Source: Limnohabitans sp. JirII-31 (GTDB lineage Bacteria > Pseudomonadota > Gammaproteobacteria > Burkholderiales > Burkholderiaceae_C). From it: a stretch of DNA of 64,000 bases. The position numbers and the translations under genes are program-made. Where the stretch lies: assembly GCF_002778315.1 (NCBI RefSeq), contig NZ_NESA01000001.1:496001-560000 (forward strand). The letters are read 5' to 3'. Positions 1-8,991 of this stretch are shown here, piece after piece. The stretch's first letter is position 1; each line of letters starts with the position of its first letter. Under the pieces are notes generated by a model. The model searched no databases. It was not told the DNA's origin and saw only the letters and a program-made list of their open reading frames with translations.

Positions 1-1575
1 GTCGCCGGTGATCATGATCACGCGAATGCTGGCCGAGTGGCAATCGGCCACGGCCTGAGGAATTTCTGGACGCAACGGGTCGCTCAGCCCAATCAGGCCC
101 AGCCATTCAAAATCAAAGTCGTGCTCCGAGTCTGGCCAGTCGTTGCCCTCAAAACGCCCTTGGGCCACCGCTAGCACACGCAAGCCTTGTGAGGCCATGG
201 CATCGATGGCCTGCGCCCACTGGGCTTGCAGTTCAGCGGGCATGTGGCACATGCTCATCACGGCTTCGGGCGCACCTTTGGCCGACACGGTGTGTAGCTT
301 GTTGCCTTGGGCTTTCCACACGTGCGACATGGCGCGCAAGGCGGGGCTGAGTGCATAGGTTTGCACCAAGGTCCAGTCACGGTGCAGGTGCTCGGTGGTG
401 GCGAGGAAGCGCTGGCCAAGTTGATGAAAGGCCGTCTCCATCGGGTCAAACGGTTCCGGTGCACTGGCCAAAATGGCGTGCTCTAGCAAGCCGTGAAAGG
501 CTTCGGGCAATGTGGGGTCTGAGGCTGCTGACAAGTCCACCAAATTCAGCACCAAGGGCTGTGCGGCAGGCCCCACCGCCAAGGCCGACACCTGCATGCG
601 GTTCTCGGTCAAGGTGCCGGTTTTGTCGGTGCACAACACCGTGATGGCACCCAGGGTTTCGATGGCGTTGATGCGCCGTGTCAACACGCCTTCTTGCGCC
701 AGACGGCGCGCGCCCAAGGCCGGAAACACGGCCAGCACCACCGGGTACTCTTCCGGCAGGATGGCCATGGCCAAGGCAATGCCCGACAACAGCGCAGGCA
801 GCCAAGCGCCGTTGCGCAAGCCCAGTGTGAGCACCATCGACACACACAGCGCGAAGGTGATGAAGGCCAGCACTTTGACCAGCCGCGCGGTTTGTTGTTG
901 CAGCGGCGTTTTCTGGTCTTCGATTTGGTTCAGCGATGCGCCAATTTGCCCCACTTGCCCACGCATGCCGGTGGCTGTGACGCGCACCAGGCCTTGTCCG
1001 CGCACCACAAACGTTCCGGCAAACACCGTGGGTTGGTCGTCACCACTGGGACCGGCTGGCGTTGCGTCTGCATGAAAGGGCGCAGCGACTTTGTTCACCG
1101 GCACCGACTCACCGGTGAGCATGGATTCGTCCACCTGCATCTGATCCGATTGCACCAGCCAGCCGTCGGCGGCAATGCGGTTGCCCTCGCTGACTTGCAG
1201 CAGGTCGCCCACTACCACCTCACGCGAGGCAATTTTGCAGATCTGTCCATCGCGGATGACGTGTGCAAAGGGTTGGCTGAGTTGGCGCAAGGCCTCGATG
1301 GCCGCTTCGGATTTGCCTTCTTGGTAGAAGGTCAAGCCAATCACGGCGTTGACAAACACGAACAGGGTGATGCCCTCGCTCAAATCTCCCAGCAGCATGT
1401 ACAAGCTGGCCGCCAGTACCAGCAAGGCAAACATAGGCTCGCGCAGCATGGCGATCAGGCGTTGCCAGGTGGAGCGTCGCTGTGCGGCTTGCAGTTCGTT
1501 GGGGCCATCGCGCAGCAAACGCGCTTGCGCTTGCTGGCGGGTGAGGCCTGAGAGTTCGGGTGTGGTCTGGTTCAT
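1..1575 (-). CDS. Cation-transporting P-type ATPase, C-terminus cut by window edge
   Basis: Membrane pump that uses ATP to move a cation; only the first 525 codons are present because the gene runs off the left edge. Seen in order: N-terminal domain starting MNQTTPELSGL, actuator motif TGES, membrane helix 4 motif PEEYP (where the classical P2 pumps have PEG), phosphorylation motif DKTGTLT with the aspartate near residue 317, and the hinge start MITGD exactly at the edge. The overall pattern resembles calcium/cation P2-type pumps, but the ion cannot be read from this fragment. It lies 15 bases downstream of the arsA-like gene in the same direction, so both are probably co-transcribed. No clear Shine-Dalgarno precedes the ATG. 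Confidence 0.9.
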   Translation of the reverse strand, partial: MNQTTPELSGLTRQQAQARLLRDGPNELQAAQRRSTWQRLIAMLREPMFALLVLAASLYMLLGDLSEGITLFVFVNAVIGLTFYQEGKSEAAIEALRQLSQPFAHVIRDGQICKIASREVVVGDLLQVSEGNRIAADGWLVQSDQMQVDESMLTGESVPVNKVAAPFHADATPAGPSGDDQPTVFAGTFVVRGQGLVRVTATGMRGQVGQIGASLNQIEDQKTPLQQQTARLVKVLAFITFALCVSMVLTLGLRNGAWLPALLSGIALAMAILPEEYPVVLAVFPALGARRLAQEGVLTRRINAIETLGAITVLCTDKTGTLTENRMQVSALAVGPAAQPLVLNLVDLSAASDPTLPEAFHGLLEHAILASAPEPFDPMETAFHQLGQRFLATTEHLHRDWTLVQTYALSPALRAMSHVWKAQGNKLHTVSAKGAPEAVMSMCHMPAELQAQWAQAIDAMASQGLRVLAVAQGRFEGNDWPDSEHDFDFEWLGLIGLSDPLRPEIPQAVADCHSASIRVIMITGD

Positions 1576-1590
1576 GCGGGCGTGCTGGCG

Positions 1591-3366
1591 TTAGGCGTTC
1601 AGCACCTGCTTCAAGGCGGCAATGCCGACGGGCGGTTCGGTCAAAAACGGAATCACAAACAAACGTTTGGACAATCCACCGGCCATGCGTGCCATTTGCC
1701 GTTGTTCACCCAAGAGCCTGGCTTGCAGCAAGGGGTCGTGGGTATGCGCAGCTAACACCGAGCGGTTCATCACCCAGGCAAAGGGTTCAATGTGGGCGCG
1801 CCGCAAGTCTTCTTGCAGTGCCGCCGCTTGCGACACGGGGGTGACTTCAGGCAGGGTCACCAGCACGATGCGTGTGTAGGCCGGGTCTTGCAAGCGCATG
1901 AGGGGCGTGACCACATTGACCGAGCTGCCACTTTTTTTCTCAAATGCGCTGAGCATCTGGCGGTGGTAAGCCCCTGCGGCATCCATCAACAGCAACGAGT
2001 GGCCTGTGGGTGCGGTGTCGAGCACCACAAAGCCGCTGCGTGCTTGCGCCACGATGTGAGAGAAAGCGTGAAACACAGCCACTTCTTCGGTGCAGGGTGA
2101 GCGCAGGTCTTCGAGCAGCAAGGCGCGTTCGTTGTCGTCCAGGCTTGGCCCTCTGGCGGCCATGATTTTGTCGATGTATTTTTGGGTTTCGACCTTGGGG
2201 TCGATGCGGCTGATTTCGAGGCCCGGCACTTGATCGACCAAGGTGGCGGCCAGGTGTGCGGCGGGGTCGGTGGTGCTCAGGTGCACGGTCTTACCTTTGT
2301 GCAACAAGCCCAAGGCCAACAGGGCGGCCACGGTGGTTTTGCCCACACCGCCTTTGCCCATGACCATGATCAGGCCGTGATCTTGTGCGGCCAGCTCGTC
2401 CACCAATGCAGCGATGTGGGGCAGCTCCGGCGTGTCATCGTGGCACGGCGTGGTGGGCAGCGCGCTGGGTGTGTCACGGAGCAAGCCACGCAAGGCGGGC
2501 AGGCCCACGCTGTCGAAGGCACGCAAGGGCACGTCATCGCGTGGCAAACCCCGCAGCACATCGGGCATGTGGGCCAAGGCGTACTGGCCTTGTGCTTCCA
2601 ACGCATGTGCCACGGCATCGTCGGGTACGCTGGCATGGAACACCCCGTTGACGATGAGGCGTTGCTGCGAGAGCCCGAGGCTGCGCAACTCTTCGCTGGT
2701 GCGGGCGGCTTCTGCCAGGGCACTGGTTTCTGCGCGGGCGACCAAGATCACCGAAGTGAGTGCCGGGTTGCTCAGCGCGGCCAAGGCTTGGTTGAAGCGA
2801 GCCTCTTGCATCTTCAGGCCCGAGTGCGGGCCTAAGCAGGAAGCGCCTTTGTCGTTGCCCGCCAAAAAACCGCTCCAGGCTTTGGGCAGGCTGAGCAGGC
2901 GCAGGGTGTGGCCGCTGGGAGCCGTGTCAAACACCACATGGTCGTAGGCGTGAGCACCCTCGGCCAACAGGCTGGAGAACTCGTCGAAGGACGCAATTTC
3001 GGTGGTGCAAGCGCCAGAGAGTTGCTCCACCACGGTGGCGCGTTCTGCGTCCGTGGCGTTGGCCCCCATTTGTTGCACCACCCGATGTCGGTAGGCTTGT
3101 GCAGCCTCGTCGGGGTCGATGTTGACCAGCCACAGGCCTGCAACACCGGGCACTTGAACCGGATGGTTGCTGAGGGCCACGCCCAGCATTTCATCGAGGT
3201 TGGAAGCAGCGTCGGTGCTGACCAGCAACACGCGCTGGCCTGCGTCGGCCAGGTGAATGGCGGTGGCGGTGGACAGCGATGTTTTGCCCACGCCACCTTT
3301 GCCAGTGAAAAACAAAAAACGTGTGGGGTGCGAAAGCCAGCGCAGTGTGTGTGCAGTCATAGCCAA
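1591..3366 (-). CDS. arsA: ArsA/GET3-family transport-energising ATPase (two-domain)
   Basis: Soluble ATPase built from two homologous halves, as in arsenical-pump ArsA. Each half has a deviant Walker A, GKGGVGKT (about residues 22-29 and 338-345). Cysteines at about 120, 177 and 425, in contexts SGACTTE, ASCLGP and RSPCTEE, match the three As(III)/Sb(III)-binding cysteines of E. coli ArsA. Its usual partners arsB, arsD and arsR are not visible; instead a P-type ATPase follows 15 bases downstream. Start: TTG at 3366 has a GAGGA 9 bases upstream. The ATG at 3360, two codons in, is the alternative but sits 15 bases from that site. Family assignment is firm; the substrate and partner are open. 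Confidence 0.9.
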   Translation of the reverse strand: MAMTAHTLRWLSHPTRFLFFTGKGGVGKTSLSTATAIHLADAGQRVLLVSTDAASNLDEMLGVALSNHPVQVPGVAGLWLVNIDPDEAAQAYRHRVVQQMGANATDAERATVVEQLSGACTTEIASFDEFSSLLAEGAHAYDHVVFDTAPSGHTLRLLSLPKAWSGFLAGNDKGASCLGPHSGLKMQEARFNQALAALSNPALTSVILVARAETSALAEAARTSEELRSLGLSQQRLIVNGVFHASVPDDAVAHALEAQGQYALAHMPDVLRGLPRDDVPLRAFDSVGLPALRGLLRDTPSALPTTPCHDDTPELPHIAALVDELAAQDHGLIMVMGKGGVGKTTVAALLALGLLHKGKTVHLSTTDPAAHLAATLVDQVPGLEISRIDPKVETQKYIDKIMAARGPSLDDNERALLLEDLRSPCTEEVAVFHAFSHIVAQARSGFVVLDTAPTGHSLLLMDAAGAYHRQMLSAFEKKSGSSVNVVTPLMRLQDPAYTRIVLVTLPEVTPVSQAAALQEDLRRAHIEPFAWVMNRSVLAAHTHDPLLQARLLGEQRQMARMAGGLSKRLFVIPFLTEPPVGIAALKQVLNA

Positions 3367-3481
3367 TCAGTCTATTCCTCATTGGCACCACAGCGGTGAT
3401 CAACCGCAAGCGCACATGACCTGGCACAAACTGCGTGTGAAAAATAGACGGGCCTAAGTCCCTCGCGCTCGTCGCATCAGC

Positions 3482-4369
3482 TCAGTCGGTGGCGGCATCC
3501 AGCGCCACTCGACTGGGCGCGCGCTGGCTGTGCAGCAAGCCCAAACCCGCCATTACCAGCAGGGCAATGCCGCCCCAGGCCAGCAGGTTGGGCGCTTCGT
3601 CCCACAACAGATAGCCCAGCACCAAGGCCACCAACAGACCGCTGTAGCGGAAGGGGCCAATCACGCTCATGTCGCCCGCGCGCATGCTCAGGGTGAGCAA
3701 GTGGTAGGCAATGGCCAGGCAAAAGGCGGCACCGCCGAGTTGCAGCAGTTGCTCCAGCGAGATGGGTTGCCAAGGCGCGGTCAAGGTCCACAAGCCTGAG
3801 AGCAGGGTGACCATGGCCGAGGTGGAGATGGTGATGAGCAGCGAGGGCACGTGCGCAGGCACCAAGCGCGTCAGCAGGTCGCGCCCCGCATGAAACAGCG
3901 TGCCCACCACGCACAGCAAGGCGTAGGCGTTCAAGCCATGTGCATCGGGCTGCACCACCAGCAGCACGCCGGTGAAGCCCAACACAATGAAGGCCCAACG
4001 CATGACGCCCACACGCTCGCGCAAAAAGACCACCGCCAGCAGCGTGAGAAACAAGGGGGCCGCCAGGTTGATGGCGGTGGCGTTGCCCAAGGGTAAGTGG
4101 AACAAGGCGGTCAGGTAGGTGAAGGTGGCCGCGCTGTCGAGCAGGGCGCGAATGGGCACCGAGCGCGTGCGCATGCTGCGCCATTGGGCCCAGCTGCCGG
4201 TGAGTGTGACCATGAGCAGCAGCAACAGGGTGGTGAAGGCACCGCGCACAAAGATGAGTTGCGGCGTGGGCAGGTGGCTGCTGACCAGTTTGACCAAGGC
4301 GTCGTTGGTGACGAAGAACAACATGGCCGCCATCATGGTGACGATGCCGCGGCGGTTGTGTGGGTTCAT
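3482..4369 (-). CDS. EamA/DMT-superfamily transporter
   Basis: Predicted inner-membrane carrier of 295 aa with about ten hydrophobic helices arranged as two EamA repeats, as in RhaT/YdcZ-like drug/metabolite transporters. The substrate cannot be inferred. The ATG at 4369 is preceded by an AGGA site and lies 8 bases after the stop of the cyanophycinase-like gene, so it is the last gene of the leftward cysB-aminotransferase-peptidase-permease run. A start further upstream would overlap the preceding gene and add a non-hydrophobic leader, so it was not used. Export or uptake of an amino-acid-related compound is only an inference from context. Confidence 0.85.
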   Translation of the reverse strand: MNPHNRRGIVTMMAAMLFFVTNDALVKLVSSHLPTPQLIFVRGAFTTLLLLLMVTLTGSWAQWRSMRTRSVPIRALLDSAATFTYLTALFHLPLGNATAINLAAPLFLTLLAVVFLRERVGVMRWAFIVLGFTGVLLVVQPDAHGLNAYALLCVVGTLFHAGRDLLTRLVPAHVPSLLITISTSAMVTLLSGLWTLTAPWQPISLEQLLQLGGAAFCLAIAYHLLTLSMRAGDMSVIGPFRYSGLLVALVLGYLLWDEAPNLLAWGGIALLVMAGLGLLHSQRAPSRVALDAATD

Positions 4370-4377
4370 GGTTGTCC

Positions 4378-5322
4378 TCAACTGCGCAGAGGACTGGGGG
4401 TGACCAGCAACTGCAAGGCTTCCCACAAGGCAGAAGGTTGTTTTTTGCTTTGTTTCAGGTTGGCAGGCACCACGTAGCGGTGGCCTGCGGGCAGCAGGTG
4501 CAGTTGCAGCCCGAGCATTTCGAGTTTTTCTTCGGTGGCCACATCGTCAAAGTTCGAGTGCATCTTGCGGCCATCAATCAGCGTGACTGCGCCTTGACCG
4601 ACCACTTCAACGGCTTGCCCGCGCTCGATGATGAGGGCGGTGTTTTCGTCGATGCCCACGCCCAACATGTCGGGGCGTTGGGCCAGGGCCGAGAGCAAGC
4701 GCCCCAGGCGTTGGCGCTGTGAAAAGTGTTGGTCCACGATGGCGCTCGAGAGCAACCCAAGGCCAATGTCCATGGACACAATGTCTTTTTCAGGCACGGG
4801 GGTGGCGGTGCCTTGAGCCAGCATTTGGCGCGACATCACGGCAGCACCGGCGCTGGTGCCCGCAATGCAGCTGCCATTGAGGTGGAACGCGCGGTGGATC
4901 GCACGTGCCGCAGGCGACTCCCAAAGACAAGCCATCAATCGGTTTTGATCGCCACCGGTCATGAAGATGCCGTCAGCCTCCAGCAATTGCTGTTCGATGT
5001 CAGGCAGAAATGCGTCATCTCGGCTGGCAATGGCAACTTGTGCTGTCTGTGTGGCACCCAGCGCTTCAAATGCAGCTTGGTAGCTTTGCCAGGTGGCATC
5101 GGGCACACCACTGGCGGCGGTGATGAATTTCAGGCGTGCATTCACTCCGCCACTGAGCGCCATGAATCTCTTCAGGATGACACTGTCTTGTTTGCGGTCT
5201 TCGGCGCCGCCAATGATCATCAAGCGCCCAGTCCGCTTGGGGGCGATGGTCTGTGCGGTCAGTGGCAGCGCAGCCGAGCCCAGCAGCAGCGCCAATACAT
5301 CACGTCTGGGCAGCGGCGTCAT
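4378..5322 (-). CDS. Exported cyanophycinase-like peptidase (family S51)
   Basis: Serine peptidase of the S51 family; cyanophycinases cut the Asp-Arg storage polymer cyanophycin into dipeptides. The family shows in the FMTGGDQNRL segment (about 120-129) and the nucleophile elbow GTSAGA with Ser157. The N-terminus MTPLPRRDVLALLLGSAALP carries a twin-arginine motif and hydrophobic core ending in AQT, so export by the Tat system is predicted, unlike cytoplasmic CphB. The ATG at 5322 is 4 bases after the aminotransferase stop; a TTG at 5340 would overlap that gene and bury the signal peptide. No cyanophycin synthetase is present here, so an extracellular substrate or another beta-linked peptide is possible. 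Confidence 0.82.
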   Translation of the reverse strand: MTPLPRRDVLALLLGSAALPLTAQTIAPKRTGRLMIIGGAEDRKQDSVILKRFMALSGGVNARLKFITAASGVPDATWQSYQAAFEALGATQTAQVAIASRDDAFLPDIEQQLLEADGIFMTGGDQNRLMACLWESPAARAIHRAFHLNGSCIAGTSAGAAVMSRQMLAQGTATPVPEKDIVSMDIGLGLLSSAIVDQHFSQRQRLGRLLSALAQRPDMLGVGIDENTALIIERGQAVEVVGQGAVTLIDGRKMHSNFDDVATEEKLEMLGLQLHLLPAGHRYVVPANLKQSKKQPSALWEALQLLVTPSPLRS

Positions 5323-5326
5323 GCGA

Positions 5327-6490
5327 TCACAGCCGAGCAAGGCGTGACAAGGCCAGCTTCAAGGTCTCGTCCTTTTTGGCAAAGCAAAAGCGGACCACGC
5401 GCTGGTCAAAGCCATCGGCGTAGAAGGCCGAGAGGGGAATGGCCGCCACACCGATCTCGCTGGTGAGCCATTGGCAAAAGTCGGCTTCGCTGAGGTTTTT
5501 CTCGGGCACACCCAACTGGTCAATGCGCACGCACTGAAAGTAGCTGCCTTCGCTGGGCAGCAACTCGAATTTGGTGGTGGCCAAGCCGGTGCGAAACAGG
5601 TCGCGCTTGGCGGCATAAAACGCTGGCAACTCCAGATAGGGCTTGGGGTTGGCCATGTAGGCGGCCAAGCCATGTTGCACCGGGGTGTTGACGGTGAACA
5701 CATTGAACTGGTGCACCTTGCGGAATTCGGCGCTCAAGCTGGCGGGGGCGGCCACGTAGCCGACTTTCCAGCCGGTGACGTGGAATGTTTTGCCAAAGCT
5801 CGACACGATGAAGGCGCGCTCGGCCAAGCCTGGAAAGCTTGATGCGCTCAGGTGTTGGCGCGGTGCGTACACCATGTGCTCGTAGACCTCGTCGCTGATG
5901 AGCAAGATCTGGGTGGGCTTTAAGAGTTCTTCGAGTTGGCGCATTTCCTCTTGCGTCCACACGGTGGCGCTGGGGTTATGCGGGCTGTTGACGATGATGG
6001 CGCGCGTCTTGGGGCTGATGGCGGTGGCGATCTTGTCAAAGTCGGGGCGGAAGGTGCCGGGTGTCAGTGGCACGCGCACGGCCACACCACCGGCCAATTC
6101 GATGTTGGGGATGTAGCTGTCGTAGCAAGGCTCCAGCACGATCACTTCGTCTCCCGCGCGCACCACGGCCAGGATGGCGCTCAAGATGGCTTGGGTGGCG
6201 CCTGCGGTGACGGTGATCTCGCTCACCGGGTCATAGCGGTAGTGGTAGAGCGATTTAATTTTTTGGGCAATCGCTTCGCGCAACACGGACACACCGGTCA
6301 TGGGTGGGTACTGGTTGAGGCCTTGGGTCATGGCGTCGGTGACACAGTCCACCAGCTGGGGGTCACAGGCAAAGTCTGGAAAACCTTGGCCGAGGTTGAC
6401 CGCATTTTTTTCTGCGGCCAGAGCCGACATGACGGTGAAGATGGTGGTGCCGACTTTGGGAAATTTGGTGTCAAGAACAGGTGTGGTCAT
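5327..6490 (-). CDS. ybdL: Methionine/kynurenine-type PLP aminotransferase (YbdL-like)
   Basis: Fold-type I pyridoxal-phosphate aminotransferase of 387 aa. Seen: NLGQGFPDF near the N-terminus, NSPHNPSA (about 168-175), LISDEVYEHM with Asp200 and Tyr203, and SSFGKTFHVTGWK with the Schiff-base Lys234. This pattern matches YbdL methionine aminotransferase and kynurenine aminotransferases, which transaminate methionine and aromatic amino acids with 2-oxo acids. It starts 10 bases after cysB and ends 4 bases before the cyanophycinase-like gene, so it is probably transcribed with cysB. That link to a sulfur regulator fits a methionine or keto-methylthiobutyrate role, but the substrate is inferred. 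Confidence 0.87.
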   Translation of the reverse strand: MTTPVLDTKFPKVGTTIFTVMSALAAEKNAVNLGQGFPDFACDPQLVDCVTDAMTQGLNQYPPMTGVSVLREAIAQKIKSLYHYRYDPVSEITVTAGATQAILSAILAVVRAGDEVIVLEPCYDSYIPNIELAGGVAVRVPLTPGTFRPDFDKIATAISPKTRAIIVNSPHNPSATVWTQEEMRQLEELLKPTQILLISDEVYEHMVYAPRQHLSASSFPGLAERAFIVSSFGKTFHVTGWKVGYVAAPASLSAEFRKVHQFNVFTVNTPVQHGLAAYMANPKPYLELPAFYAAKRDLFRTGLATTKFELLPSEGSYFQCVRIDQLGVPEKNLSEADFCQWLTSEIGVAAIPLSAFYADGFDQRVVRFCFAKKDETLKLALSRLARL

Positions 6491-6500
6491 AGGTCAGAGT

Positions 6501-7442
6501 TCACAGGTCGTAGTCGTTGGCGTGGCCTTCAAGGGCTTTGAGAATCAGGTTGCGGTCCAGGCGGTCGCTGAGCAAGGTGGCGAAGTCGTAGACAAAGTTG
6601 CGCAAGTAAGCACTGCGCTTGAAGGCAATGCGTGCGGTGTTTTTGCCAAACAGCTGGGCACCGGGGCGCACCACCAAGTCGTCGTCGGTGCTGTCGCGCA
6701 CCGCCATTTCTGCCACGATGCCCACACCCATCCCTAAGCGCACATAGGTTTTGATCACGTCTGAATCAATCGCTTCAAGGGCGATGCGCGGGGTGAGGTG
6801 CTTGGCAGCAAAAGCTTTGTCAATGCGGGTGCGGCCCGTGAACGAGGGGTGGTAGGTGATGATGGGCTCGGCGGCCAAGTCTTCCAGGGTGATGCGGCTT
6901 TTGGCGGCGAGTGGGTGCGCCTTGGGGATGACCAGCACGTGTTCCCACTCGTAGCAGGGCAGGGTCACGAGATCCGGGTAGTCCGACAGCGATTCGGTGG
7001 CAATGCCAATCTCGGCCACTTCGTCCAGCACCATTTGTGCCACTTGCGCGGGCGCACCCTGGTGCAAACTGATGTTGACTTTGGGGTAGGCCGCGCGCAA
7101 CTTGGCCACGGGCACCGGCAACACATAACGCGCTTGGGTGTGGGTGGTGGCGATGGAGAGGGTGCCACTGTCTTCGGCGCTGAACTGTTCGCCAATGCGT
7201 TTGAGGTTGCCCACTTCGCGCAAGATCACCTCGATGCTGCGCAGCACGTGTTGCCCAGGCTCGGTGACGCGTTTGAGGCGTTTGCCGTGGCGGGTGAAGA
7301 TTTCAACGCCCAACTCTTCTTCGAGCTCAATGATGGCTTTGGAAACGCCCGGCTGTGAAGTGTGCAGCGCCTTGGCCACCTCGGTCAGGTTGAGGTTGCG
7401 GCGAACAGCCTCTTGGACAAAACGAAATTGGTGAAGATTCAT
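6501..7442 (-). CDS. cysB: CysB-type LysR regulator of sulfur assimilation
   Basis: LysR-family regulator of 313 aa: winged helix-turn-helix in the first 60 residues (VRRNLNLTEVAKALHTSQPGVS) followed by the CysB-type effector domain (SGTLSIATTHTQARYVLP, SFTGRTRID). CysB proteins activate sulfate/sulfonate assimilation genes in response to N- or O-acetylserine and sulfate status. The N-terminus MNLHQFRFVQEAVRRN fits the family start. It is first in a tight leftward cluster with the aminotransferase, cyanophycinase-like peptidase and EamA transporter. Upstream is a 58-base gap to the end of cbiX. CysB and Cbl are hard to separate without alignment. Confidence 0.9.
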   Translation of the reverse strand: MNLHQFRFVQEAVRRNLNLTEVAKALHTSQPGVSKAIIELEEELGVEIFTRHGKRLKRVTEPGQHVLRSIEVILREVGNLKRIGEQFSAEDSGTLSIATTHTQARYVLPVPVAKLRAAYPKVNISLHQGAPAQVAQMVLDEVAEIGIATESLSDYPDLVTLPCYEWEHVLVIPKAHPLAAKSRITLEDLAAEPIITYHPSFTGRTRIDKAFAAKHLTPRIALEAIDSDVIKTYVRLGMGVGIVAEMAVRDSTDDDLVVRPGAQLFGKNTARIAFKRSAYLRNFVYDFATLLSDRLDRNLILKALEGHANDYDL

Positions 7443-7500
7443 GACGTGGGCGTTGAATTTGCCGCGTCATTATGCCTTGGGCATCTAACCGGCCCGTTCT

Positions 7501-7875
7501 TTATTCGGGAGTCTGGGTGTGACCCAGCGCGATATCAGCCAACAAATCGAGTAAGGCGGCTTGTTCGCCCACGGCGGGCTGGCAGTCAATCTGCATTTCG
7601 GGATGGGCTTGTCGCAGTGCTTGCATGAGCACAGGCAAGTCTTCGCGGGCGTGTTTGCCAACGCCCAAAAACAAGGGCAGCACGCTCAGGCTGGTCGCGC
7701 CTTGGGCCACCACCTCGGCTGCGGCCTGGGCCAAGCTGGGCTCGGTGAGTTCCAGGTAAGCGCAGCGCACAGCGATGTGGGGTGCGCGTTGCGCAATGCG
7801 CGCTGCCACGGCCTGGATGGGCTGGTGCCACAAGGGGTCGCGTGAGCCGTGGGCAAAAAGAAGAATGGCGTGCAT
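7501..7875 (-). CDS. cbiX: Short CbiX-type sirohydrochlorin chelatase
   Basis: Protein of 124 aa, the length of the single-domain CbiX(S) chelatases that insert cobalt or iron into sirohydrochlorin for cobalamin or siroheme. Metal-binding histidines are expected at His9 (FAHGSRD) and His75 (GVGKHARED), both present. It follows lptG by 15 bases on the same strand but has no functional link to LPS export. The nearby cysB suggests a siroheme/sulfite-reductase connection, which is inference only. The metal cannot be told from sequence. Confidence 0.85.
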   Translation of the reverse strand: MHAILLFAHGSRDPLWHQPIQAVAARIAQRAPHIAVRCAYLELTEPSLAQAAAEVVAQGATSLSVLPLFLGVGKHAREDLPVLMQALRQAHPEMQIDCQPAVGEQAALLDLLADIALGHTQTPE

Positions 7876-7890
7876 GGTGTGTAGGGGTGT

Positions 7891-8991
7891 TTATTGGCGC
7901 ACCACCAGCCAACCGAAGGCGGCGAGTGAGGCGACGGAGTACAGCATGCCGGGTGCCGCCGCAGCGAACCACGGGGCCCAGCTGTTGAGGTTGCCGATGT
8001 AGCTGAAGACGTTGTTGAGCAAGAAAAAGCTGATGCCAGCCAGCACGCCGCCAAAGACATGGCTGGCGATGTTGCCGCTGCGGAAATGCAAGTAGGCAAA
8101 GGGCAGGGCGAGCACCACCATGACCAGGCAGCTCAAGGGGTAGAACACTTTTTTCCAGAACTCGATTTCAAAGCGCTGGGTGGCTTGGCCGTTGGCGCTG
8201 AGGTGGCGGATGTACTGGAACAGGTCGATGGTGCCCATGCGGTCGGGCTTGAGCAGGGCCACCGACACCATTTCGGAGGTGATGCCCGTGGGCCACGTTT
8301 GTTCTTGTGTGCTGCTGCGAACCAAGTTGGAGGCCGTGCCTTGGCGCGTCAGGCTGTCGCGTTCGACGTGTTGCAAGACCCAGGCGTCATCGTTGGTCAA
8401 GATGCCCAATTTGGCGCGGATCAAGCCAGTCCATTGGCCGTCTTTGTCGAATTCAAAAATGCGGATGCCGCTGGGGTTGCCGTCTGGTGTGAGAGTTTGC
8501 ACATTCACGGCAAAGCTGCGATCTGCTTGGCGCTCGCGCAACCAAGCCCCGGTTTGGCCGACGCTGATTTGCCCCATGTAGCGGGACTTGAGCAATTGGC
8601 CGTAGCGGTCGCACAAGGGCGATACATAGTCACCCACCACAAAGGTCAACACCACAAAAGCCAGCCCCAGGCCCATGAGGTTGCGCAGCGCCAAGCTTGG
8701 GCCTAGGCCGCTGGTGCGCAGGATGGTGAACTCGGAGCTTTGTGCTAACCGGGCCATGACAAAGATGGTGCCAATCAACACCGAGATGGGCAACAACTCG
8801 TACAAGTGGCTGGGCACCAACAGCAGCACATAGATGAACGCATGTTTGAGTTGGTAGCCTCCGTTGTTGCTGCCCACCCCTTGGAGTTCATCCACAAAGT
8901 CGAAGAAGAAGAACAAGGCCAAGAAGCTGAGCGTGACAAATGCCACCGCCACCAGCACCTCGCCATAAATGAGTCGGCGCAATGTTTTCAT
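7891..8991 (-). CDS. lptG: LPS export ABC transporter permease LptG
   Basis: Inner-membrane permease of the LptB2FG complex that extracts lipopolysaccharide and passes it to the LptC/LptA bridge. The 366-aa protein starts MKTLRRLIYGEVL, has hydrophobic helices near both ends and a central periplasmic beta-jellyroll region, as in the YjgP/YjgQ family. The ATG at 8991 overlaps the lptF stop by 4 bases (ATGA), which decides the start over a 5' extension that only reads into lptF. Adjacent lptF is the partner permease. Confidence 0.93.
   Translation of the reverse strand: MKTLRRLIYGEVLVAVAFVTLSFLALFFFFDFVDELQGVGSNNGGYQLKHAFIYVLLLVPSHLYELLPISVLIGTIFVMARLAQSSEFTILRTSGLGPSLALRNLMGLGLAFVVLTFVVGDYVSPLCDRYGQLLKSRYMGQISVGQTGAWLRERQADRSFAVNVQTLTPDGNPSGIRIFEFDKDGQWTGLIRAKLGILTNDDAWVLQHVERDSLTRQGTASNLVRSSTQEQTWPTGITSEMVSVALLKPDRMGTIDLFQYIRHLSANGQATQRFEIEFWKKVFYPLSCLVMVVLALPFAYLHFRSGNIASHVFGGVLAGISFFLLNNVFSYIGNLNSWAPWFAAAAPGMLYSVASLAAFGWLVVRQ

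Noticed and set aside
694..1551. Rightward ORF opposite the P-type ATPase
   Set aside because: Gln/His-rich antisense shadow; the opposite frame shows clear DKTGT and TGES motifs.
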